Assembly (NCBI GenBank): GCA_959347315.1
Contig: OY365806.1
Span: 29,928,347-29,992,346, forward strand
Source of the DNA: Bimastos eiseni
Taxonomy: Eukaryota > Annelida > Clitellata > Crassiclitellata > Lumbricidae
Length of the DNA: 64,000 nucleotides
Direction of reading: 5' to 3'
In this document: positions 12,401 to 23,600 of the stretch, in pieces
Layout: every line of letters begins with the position of its first letter
Numbering within the stretch: the first letter of the stretch is position 1
The notes under the pieces: model-generated
Database searches by the model: none
What the model saw: only the letters and a program-made list of their open reading frames with translations
What the model was told of the DNA's origin: nothing
Position numbers and translations under genes: made by a program

Positions 12401-15400
12401 AAACCCTGTGCAGCATCAGTGATTAATGAACCCTAACAAACCAGATCACACCCTTAGCAGACCTGGCACAAGCTCAGTCAAGTAGGATGAAGCAGAGAGA
12501 CAGGGCCACGAAAAGAAATGTACTGCTGCTAGGCCAGTAGCCAGTGATGGACGTAATGCATGTAGGCCGAAACTGGTGCATATTTTGGTAAATAGCCAAT
12601 TAACCAAGCTGCAGTGTGAAGGGTGCAATCTGAAAGCATGGTTATAGCACATGGAAGACCAGCCAGGATGACTCTGTTGTGATCAATTGTGCTAGTGGCT
12701 AAGTCATGAATCAATACCTCAGAGGAATCAAAGGTAAAAGAATGCATAACTGTGCTAAGCTGGCAGCTCTGATAATGCCAGTTACACATACTCTGATTAA
12801 CATGCTACAAAAGGCTAGTATCACAAATAGATCATGCACAACAGATGAAAAGTAGCAATTGGGTAGGTCTTCACTAGAAGTTGCACTCCACCTCAGCCAA
12901 CTGCCTGCGACTGATGATCCAAATAAACGCCATTTTAGATGACTATCTCCTGCTCTGAGCTCAAGCAGCATCTCTTTGTACTTCTATCTTTTGCCATATT
13001 GTCTCTGATATACTGTTTTCATCATTGTTATTGGGTGCATTTTATTGGCAATTCTTCACTTTTGTCAGCTCTTAACTCATAAATTATGAGCAGGATTTTT
13101 ATCACCTAGTTCTCGACCCCCACCAACAAATACCCTATAGCGCCTAAAAGTAAATAATTTTGCACAAGTTTCCCTGTACCTTAACTCCTGTGAAGTATAT
13201 CAGGTTATTTTATACAGCGCCTTGTAAGAACAATATTATATCTCAGCCAGTTCTTGTCCTGCAGACATAATATAAACATCAGTCTTTAACATTTTATCTC
13301 CTTCCATTCCATCAGTCCAGAGTTAGATAAATAGATTTGGGGTGCTCAAAGTTGCCCTAAAGTATATACCTCTCAATGTTTTTTACTTTCTATGTTCAAG
13401 CCCATATATAAAAATATTTTTGTGATAGGAGAATATAATGCTTTTGATCGATCAATTGATGTCATTATTACAGTGTACACTTTAGTGTATGCTCGTCTTC
13501 ACCCCAATAGTACACTGTATTGCTTGCTTCTAGTAAGTGTTAAGGTTGTCATCTGTTAATTTGTCATTTTCTATTTTTAGGCCTAAAATTACAAAACTTG
13601 AGTTTAAAAGGAAGAAGTTGACGTTGGTTGTAGTCGAAGATGATGATCAGGTACTCGTCCCATTCGGTCAACGTTACCTGATGATATGTGTATTCAGTCA
13701 ATTCATATTCAGCATTTATTCAGCATTCATATTAAATGCAATCATTATTTATAAATGTTACTTGATCAATATTAATCAGTATTCATCGTTACATATTCTA
13801 TGCTTCTTGATCAAGATAAATATTACTCATTGATTAGGAATAATAAATAGGTTGATGAAGAGGAGGAAGAGTAATAGGAGGCAAAAGGGATGATGAGAAC
13901 AATGACAAGAATTGGAGTATTAGGCTGATTATATGGATGCTGTAAGAGAAAGCAGAGGATAAAGAGGAAATAAGATGAAGATGAGAAAATGGAAGAGAAT
14001 GAAACAAAAATTGAGGAGATGGATGGAAAGGCTTAGGAAGAGGATAGGCAGGCATAGGAAGAAAACGTGAAATAGGGCAAAGAGAAGAAAGAGGGAATAT
14101 TAAGAAAAGAGGATGAAGAGAAAACGAGTGAAGGAAAAGAGAGAGAAGGAGGCGGAGGTTGAGGACGAGGAGATGGGTGTAAAGAAGGGAAGAATGGAAG
14201 AAAATAGTTATAAAAATGAGATTGAGTGGTAGAAAGAATCTATGGAAGAGAAAAGCGGAAATGAAAGACGATGGGTCAAGAAGGATGAGCATTAATAGGA
14301 AGAGATGGATAAGGAAGAGTAAGCAAGATGAAGCTCTGGATGGATGTGGCACCATCAGGTAGTTTACACAGCACCACTGTGATGAAAAGACAAGGCATAG
14401 CATCTTCTAGAAGATTCTGTTACCAGTTGGATGCTGATTGGGTGATGGTGTTTATTTGTTTTAATGTTCTAGGGAAAGCAGCAGGAACATACATTTGTAT
14501 TTCGAATGGTATCAGAAAAGGCATGCAAGCAGCTCTGGAAGTGTGCGCTTGAACATCATGCATTCTTCCGTCTTCGTGGTCCAGTGGGGGGTCCAGCTGC
14601 CCGACAGGGATTCATACGAATGGCATCGCGTTTCAGATACAGGTATATTAATTGGAATGTTTAAGGTGAAGTAACATGCTTCCAACTTCTCTTTAGTTAC
14701 ACCTTTTTAGATCTAAATACCATTTTTTTTATTGTTAGCTTCTTCTTATGTGCTAAATAAATTGACAGTTAAATGCATGCTTTCCTACATTTAAGGTTGG
14801 GTCATTGTTCATCTGTTACATGCATTAGTGGTTAGCTCACTTGATTGTCAACTCTGAGATTAATCCATACAATCACAGACAAATTCTTTTAGGGTTCAGT
14901 TATACCGGAATAAAATTCATTAATTTATTACAAAGATTTAGATGGCACTGAATGCACAGCTGCTGTGTCGTTGTTTCTCTAGTGGTAAAACAGAATTTCA
15001 ACGGGTGAGCATGAATCGAGCACGGCGCAGCGTGAAGTTTGAACGTCGACCGAGTCAACGTTACTCACGTAGACCACAGTTTGATGGACAGGACTCGGAA
15101 AAGGACCGTAAAGTCGGCCTGGAGGTGGAAACCTCAGCCAATACGTACGTCTTACTTTTAAGATACATTCTTAATTGTTTGATTTGAGCTGATGACGATG
15201 ATATTGGTGGTGGTGGCGGCGGCGGCGACGACGACGACGATGATGAAAACGTCAATTTCTACAGTGCTGTTACACAGCACTTGTCATTACAAGCTCGCCT
15301 AACCATCTAGCAACTGGGGCTATATTGTAGCAGCAAAGTTAAACTATGTCAATCAGGATTTGTATATGGATGAATACCATGTCACATCAGCCATTCTTTC

Positions 15401-18400
15401 TATGTTTATGAGAGGTTAAGTACCGATGCTTTTGTGAAGTTTAAAGAAAATTCCTATCATTGGATTGCTGTGGTTGTGTTTGCACCTCAGCTAAACCTCT
15501 AACCACCTTTGAGGCATTTATGTGGATTTATACACCGGTGCATTGCCCATACCTTAACTCTTGTAAGGTCTCTGTATAGACCTGTAAACCTAGACCTAGA
15601 AGATCATCAGTAACACCTGTGTTACCTGGACATTTATGCATCTGAAGATCTTCTAGAGCGACATGTAGACAGGTGTGTTGTTTTACCTGTTTTGCTTTTA
15701 TGACTAGCATTAGTTCTTTACTGTGTGGTTATTATGTAAAGGGACGAGGATACAAATCCACTGATCACGACAGTTGCTGTTGCTGGGGTCGATCGAAGTG
15801 ATGCTGAGGCACTGACCTTCAGGACCCAGCCTTGGAATCGGTCAACCCTGTCCTCTGGGTCATCGTCTGGAGCAACACCTGCTGTGACCATTCAGTCCCC
15901 GTCAGCATTGGAACGCCTCGACAATCTGATAAAGGTAAGGAAGGCTGGATTTTCCAGTTTGATTAAGCAAAGTAAAGATAATATTTGAGGTATAGAAATG
16001 GAATTAAGGGAATATTATGTAATAAAAGTTGAGGCTTAAAGTGGAATGGTAAGTTATGGTAACATTAGGTCAGGTGCTGTGAGAAAAGTAACATCGGTAA
16101 ATGGAAGTAAGCGAAACTTGATTAAAATTTGATGTAAGGTTACATGACAAGGTGAGGCAAATGACTATGCAGTTGATTGGTGAAGTGATGGTTGTTAATA
16201 AAGGGTCAAGGATAAATCTGTGTATTACACCATCAGGGCAGAGAGAAGGACCAGACAAAGCAGGACTAATAATAATGATATGTTGCAAAATTTCAGTCAA
16301 CTCTGAGATGGTTGGGTGGGAGACTTCAGTTTGAATGACTCTTAGGTCCCCTATTTTATCTATTATTTCTTCTCTATATGGCTGATCTCTGCTGGCACAT
16401 CAAGAGTTCCTGCACCAACTCCTTGGAGATGATGTTCTAGCTTACACCCATTCCCATTCTTCTAACACAGTCGCTTCTGTATGCCAGATGTTCCGGACTA
16501 TTAATGTTCTTTCCTCTTGGACGGCCTCAAATCGGCTTCTCTTTAATTCTTCTGAGACTCAGGTTATTTGAGTTTTCTTTGTTGCAGGCCCCTATCTGAA
16601 ATTGCCTCCCATAAGAGCTATGCTTGTTACCTCTGAACTATCAAACCGGGTTTTAGAAATCACTTTTTAACTGTGTCTGGGCTAGGAGTTCTCCTGAGTA
16701 GGTTTCTTGAAGGGGTGCTGTTTGAGTGCCTAGAACGAGGGAATGAATATTAACAAAGTTATTTTCAGGTTAGATAAAGAGAGTAGTTTCTCATACACTT
16801 CAGTTTGACTTAATATTTAACCCAGGGGACCTAGTACAATTTTCAAGCTGTTGTGTTAACCTCTAGAGTTCTGGGGATGAGCAGTTGGGTGGGAATTCAC
16901 GCGATTCCATTTCTCCGAAGGCTGCACCACAGAAATCACCATCTGTTGGCAGCTACAGCAGTGACACTTCTACGACTGTTCGAGGTAGAGTCTAGTCTTG
17001 TCCCCCTTTGTAGTTTGGATACGTTTTGAGTTTACCCATTACCATACATTTGCTTACCTTACCTTGTATAGCCATGCTTTATGAAATAGTCAACATTATT
17101 TGCTATGAAGAGAACCTATAAATAAGGTCATTGTGTCTCATCTGACCTTCTTTTCTAGGCTTTTTCTCTATGTTATTGCACCGAAAGTGCCTCTACCTTT
17201 CCATGCTTTGTCTTACTTTCTATACTTGACCTCTTTGTATTGTAGCTGTCCTCAGCTACATTGCCTTTCTCACCTTCCTTACTGTACCTTGTATAATGTA
17301 TATACCAGTGTCCTATATAATCTTCCATAATTTACCTTGCATTGTGTAGCTTATTTGATGGAATTACCACCCAAGCACACACTGAGAGATAATACAAGGC
17401 ATTATGTCAATGGCCAGATGCATACAGGTGTGTGTCAACTGAAGTTTTGTTGAACCCAACAGATGAGCTGGAAGTGGCTGCAGCCAAGCTGAAGGGATTG
17501 GACAATCCGTCAAACACAACGAAGCCCCAGGTGCCAATGAAGCCTCACAAGGATGTCAACACCTTCTTCAACAATCAGCTCAAGTTTGTAAGCACTTCGA
17601 CCGCACTTCCACAAGACAAGAAGTGCAATCTGCTCAAAGACAAAATGGACTCTCACACTAAATCCTGTAAGTTAGTTAACTGTTGGATCTTCATGCATCT
17701 AAGTTGCTTCTTCATAAAACCCTGGATTCTTACACTAACTTAAGCATTGTTGAAAGTTATTTGTGTGGCACAGTGGCTGATCGGTTAGGGCAGTTGGCCC
17801 GTAACACTCAGTATGGGCTGAGTGAGCGGGTTCGACCCTCATCCGAGGCGTCAGTCACTGTGTAGGGACCTTGAGCAAGTCCTTTGCGCACAATTGCCCT
17901 GCAGTACAGCTACAATTGCACCATTGAGGCGTTTGCACTTCTGAGCAAAAGATGTTGGAAGAAGGGTAATATCAAATTTCAAGAATTATTATCATATCTT
18001 CATTTATTGAACAAACCGACAATCCACAGCAGATAGCATTCATGTACAAAGCACAGAAGTCCCAATTCATGGGATCCCACCCACACTGATGTTGAGCCCA
18101 ATGAAACGATTTCAATTGTAGTTTACAGTTATGATCCATCTATGGTTGAAACTGTGTTTGGTTGTACTTGTTATATTAAAAGACTGTAGAATCCGTACAA
18201 CATGGTAAACTCCCAGGCTCAACAACTCCCTAGGAGATGCAAGAACATAAAACCACCTTTGCTATTTTGAACTAAGGTTTAGTGTTATTTTTTAATATGT
18301 TCATTTTTTAGCACTCCTCTTACCTTGAAGCCATTACTTGTTGGGGTCATCTTGAGCAAGTCCCTTATATAAAATTCCTCAGCACAAAGGACTTAGTAGT

Positions 18401-20553
18401 GGTTGTTGTTTGTGTTAGGATTGAAATTATTATCGTTGACATTAGTTGTTGGTTACATTTAGTTAGTATGGAAGTTTGTTATTTTTTATGTTTCTATTAT
18501 TACTGTTGTTTTTATGATACATTTAGTATGATCATTTTTTACTTTACAGTTACTATGGGTTGTTTGTTGTTTACTATTGCTTTATGGTTACAGTTATTAT
18601 GGTTATTAGAGATTGTACAGTTACTATGGTTGTTATTAATTTTACAGTTACATATGTAGTAGGTAATGTTTGTGTTCTTGTAGCCATGGAGACAAAGCCA
18701 TTGGTCAATCTGGAAAATCTTGAAGATGATAAAAGGTACTTTGACTCTGTTTGCTTCAAATATTCATTAACATATGCAAATGCATGGCTTACAAATATTC
18801 ATCAGCTTATGCAATTTATGCATACTTAATTTTCATTACCTAAAATTGCATAAGATGATGAATATTTGTATGAATGGAGATTTCCTCAGTTTATGAAGAG
18901 GTATATTAACCTTATTGAGTTGATCAATTAGTCAAGACCAGAATAGTATAGCTAGGGGGCCGTCCATAACTGACGTCACACAATTTTGGACAATTTTTGA
19001 CCCCTCCCCACCTTCGTCACACGTAGTCACAAATGCCCTGACCCCCCTCAAATATGATGTCACAAAGCCCTGACCCCCTCCAAAAAGCCAGATGTCCAGA
19101 ATGTAGTGCAAATTTTCTTATAATTATCAAAAACGTTATTAGGACAATAATAATACTTGAAACTACAATAGTGGAACAAAGAAAAATGGAGAAAGTAGCC
19201 TATAAATATTACAATCTTAAGAATTTCTCAAGATGAAAGGCTCTGGCAGAATCATTACAGTTATTAAAAAAATGTTTAATAACAATGACTCATAACAATC
19301 CAAACTTTATGCCTTTCCATTTTCCCATGATGAAGCAAAATGCTCCTTTGTGGAATAAATCATATTCAATCCACACACACTCTATTTTCTGTGTTTCAGC
19401 TCTGTGGCCTTTGCGGTTGGACGGGATAATTGATTGCTGCTTGTGTCTTACAGAATGGCTGCCTCACTTCCAAAATCCCAAAATTTACAGCGAGCATAAA
19501 AGTAGACAGTCCAAAAATTAAGAATACAATATTCAGAATTAGTGTTGCTGAATTGTGGTAACAATTAGTACATAATAAGTGGAACGTGTTAATTTGATTG
19601 TAAGTTTTTACTAATATTACGCATTTTGATGTGATGAAGCGACATCACATTTCGTTGACTCCCCTCGTCACACATCTGCACAAATTTGTGACCCCCCCCC
19701 TAGGCGTGTGACGTCATTCATGGATGGTACATAAATTCGCTGCAAATGGACAAGTGTGGTTTCATTCTTTTAGCTTCCAGGAGTCAGAGGTTAAACTGAA
19801 GGTCAACATCAATGACACAGTGGATCCTTCACCACGAAGTCCGTTGGCATGCAAGTGTGTGGAAATCAGTTTTGATCTTGTTAAATAGTTTAGCACTTAA
19901 ACGACAAACATATACTAACTGAAATTGACTGGGAAACCAATGCAGCTCATCGTTGAAGTATTGATTCGTTCTCTGGCAAATATCCAACTGATACAACTCC
20001 TTCCATTTCTAATATTCATAATCAGACCTCTCATACATTATTACAGGTACATAACTATTTACCTGGTATATTATGCCACATAATGGGTACATTGAGACAT
20101 ACATATCTATGTGCATTCCTTCAGATCGTTTTTATGCATGCAGATACCTACTCAGAGGTTCTGCCAGTCCAGCCCTATTGAAAGAGATCCAGACAAAGAA
20201 TTGATTATTTTTTATTTCTGCAAGAAATAGTTATTTATAAAGAAGATTGGCATGATGTGTAAGTGCCTGTATATTTAGCCTGAAGTATGACGATGTGTCA
20301 GCTAAATATATGCATGCATACATGCCATTCACAAATGCATTTACACATATTTGTGTAGCTCCTTTCCTTTTTAAAGCCACATCGTGTACGGACTTTTTGA
20401 AGCTGAACTAGAATTGGGTATCGATGTACCTGACCACAAAGATGGGCAGGGGCAAGGCATACTGATCACATGATATGCATACAATACATGTAGACATAAA
20501 TACTATATGCAACCATACATACATACATTGCATTGCATATGCTTGTACTACAT

Positions 20554-20604
<51 letters not shown>

Positions 20605-23600
20605 AACAACCACTACTAAGTCCTTTGTGCTGAGGAATTTTATGAGGGACTTGCTCAAGATGCCCCCAACAAGTAACGGCTTCAGGGTAAGAGGAGTGCT
20701 ACAAGATGAACATATTAAAAAATAACACTAAACCTTAGTTCAAAATAGCAAAGGTGGTTTTATGTTCTTGCATCTCCTAGGGAGTTGTTGAGCCTGGGAG
20801 TTTACCATGTTGTACGGATTCTACAGGCTGTTGTCTTTTAATATAACAAGTACAACCAAACACAGTGTGTATATATATATATATATATATACACTCTTGC
20901 ATACGTGCACATTCACAGATATGTGTACGCATATGCCTATATGTACATTTACTGAGATTGTTATGAAGAAGTTCACTTATATTATATAATAAAATATAGC
21001 ATCAGAGGTTGTTAATAAAGGTGTGAATGTTAAATTTTTTGTTTTGTTTTTCTTTTAGTAAGATGAACACATCTGGACAAGAGGAGTCTCTTCACGCAAC
21101 TGGGGATCTTCCTTTTACCCACAGCGGGTAACTATGGCAACTGTTCTTTTAGTGACTATGACCACTTCTCTGTGTACTAGTGCTTACATTCATACATGCA
21201 CACATACTCACATACTATGTGCATACAGACCATTGGATAATAGTGTCTATCAACCATTATACCATTAATCATTGGTGACCATTATATAATTAATCATTGG
21301 GATCCATTAATCATTGAGAACAATTATGCTATTAATAATTATTCATCGAGAACCATTATATCATTGATCATTAATCATTGTGATCCATTAAATCATTAAT
21401 CATTGAGAACAATTATGCCATTAATCACTGAAAGAAATTATACCATTAATCATTGAGAATCATTAATCATTGAGATCCATTAATCATTGAGAACAATTAT
21501 ACCATTAATCATTGAGAACCATTTGCCATTAATCATTCATCATTGAGAACAATTATACCATTAATCATTGAGAACCATTATGCCATAAATCATTTTGTAG
21601 CCATAATGGTATTTCTTCATAAAATATTAAGGTTATCTAAAGTCACCAAGGCAACCTCACTGGCACTTTTCAAACATGATGACTGGATCGCAGACAACTG
21701 CGGTTTATTTCTCTGGGAAGAGATGAGTAATTGTGGTGAACATTTGTTACATACATGGCAGCCATGAATTGATTCATGATGCATGCCTACATTCATTTTG
21801 TTTGTTTCTGTAGAGCTGCTGTTCATAGACTTGGTGAAAATCATGCATTTAATAAGCAGCTGACATACGTGCAGAAGGTGAGGAGATTCGTGGGTTCAAC
21901 CTATAACCTAATGTATTGCTGACAAACAATTTCATTTCATCTTCTAAGAAGCGCCGGAAAGCACTTCTTGCCAAGCATAAGTTATGTTAGAATTCATTTT
22001 TAGTGACAAGTTGATCTGTAAGCAAATGATGCGGAAGTGATAGGAAAGTCATCGTTCATAGGCAGGCTCTCGAACTAATGTAAAGAACTGAACGAGTTAC
22101 ATCATATTCTAGATTGTTTGGTTCCATGCTCAGAATTTCGCATCCTTGTTGCATTAAGGTTTAGAAGTTGCAACAGCCGGGTGAAGTGACTGAAAGACCT
22201 TATAGTGGGCAGATTTTGTAACGCCCTTGCTTGATGCAATGACTTAATTGGTATTGTGTGAGTGAGTGCCTTGTAAACAAACTGCAAATGTTGAAGATTC
22301 CAAAATGACGGTGTACAAGCGCCTGAAGAAATCTTGACCTCGCAACTTCTACTGAATCAATTGTTTCCGTTCTGTTAAGCAATGGCGCCATATAAATATG
22401 GGAACAAGACTACAGTAAATGAATACACGATTAGTTTGATGTACTGTGAAATTAGATTTACTATTGTACGCTTTTGATCCTGGTAATATATTTAATGATT
22501 GTTGCTATTTTGAAAAACAGTTTAATTTTCTGTTGTTTCTTTGTTGTTATTCTTTGTTTCTGTAAAGAACAGTTTGATGTATTATTGACTAAGCCTCTAA
22601 TTAGGTTGTACTGTGAGAGGCGCTTCAAAAGCCGTAAATAGAATAGAGTAGAATAAGGGGCAGCAGTTACAGTTACTATTCATATTTAAGTAATTTTTTA
22701 AATGTTGCCAGATATTTGTTGCTATCAGATTGTTGTCTGGAGCTACAGCAGTTGCTGTTCACTTAGAAACTATCATTGCTATGGCAACAGTGGATTCTAA
22801 TGTGTTGGTGAAACTTTGGTAGTATGGGAACTCTGGTTGTTATCATCCTTTGTTCGTCCGCTGTCTTCAGAATTCGCCTTTGCTCGATTTCGACCACCAC
22901 TCCAGGCAGAAGCAGTCACTAGCAGTCAGCGAAGACTTTGGTGCCTCGTCTGGTTTAGTACCTGAGGCACCAGTCTCATCAAAGCCCTACACATCGAATG
23001 CGTCATCCTGCGGCTTCGATGATCTTGCAGATATGTTTGAGCAATTAATGGTCAATTTTCCAAGCGGTGCTCTCTCGTCCTCACCATCCTGGAACACTGC
23101 TTCAGATGCTGAGATCCTTGTCAACTATGGTCCAGTGTCAAGCACTCCCAAGAGCATGGTGAGAGCGCCGGAACCGCTAGCCTCATCTTTTGGAAGTGCT
23201 GCTGCTGCCCCCGCACCACGCTCGACCAACCCCTTCCTCACAGACATCACCTCAAACATAAATCAGCAGTCATCATCATCATCACAGAATCCATTCCTTT
23301 CTCCCAAATCCTCTTTCTCTCTTCCTAATGGCCGGAGCAGTGCTACTGCTGTCATCCATCCGCCAACTGACTGGCTGAACAAACCAGTGAACACTCGTGC
23401 TGCTGCTGCCTTCCCTCCTCTCGTTGATATGGCGACGGTTAGTGGTTTAGCGTTTAGTGACTGCTGTCGCACGTTCGTTCTGGTTCTGCATTATGTTTAG
23501 AAGCATGTTACATTGGTTATTACCTGGTCGTCATCATCGCAGTTTCCATAGCAACAGTGGGAAGTGCATTTGTGGATTGTGTCTCGATGCATGTTACTCT

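Noticed and set aside
13834..14403. 189-codon minus-strand frame rich in Leu, Ser and Phe
   Set aside because: It arises from the purine-rich intron tract and overlaps no conserved block.
17762..17860. Possible functional tRNA gene
   Set aside because: Boxes A and B are present, but the arms do not pair into a clean cloverleaf and a SINE body follows.
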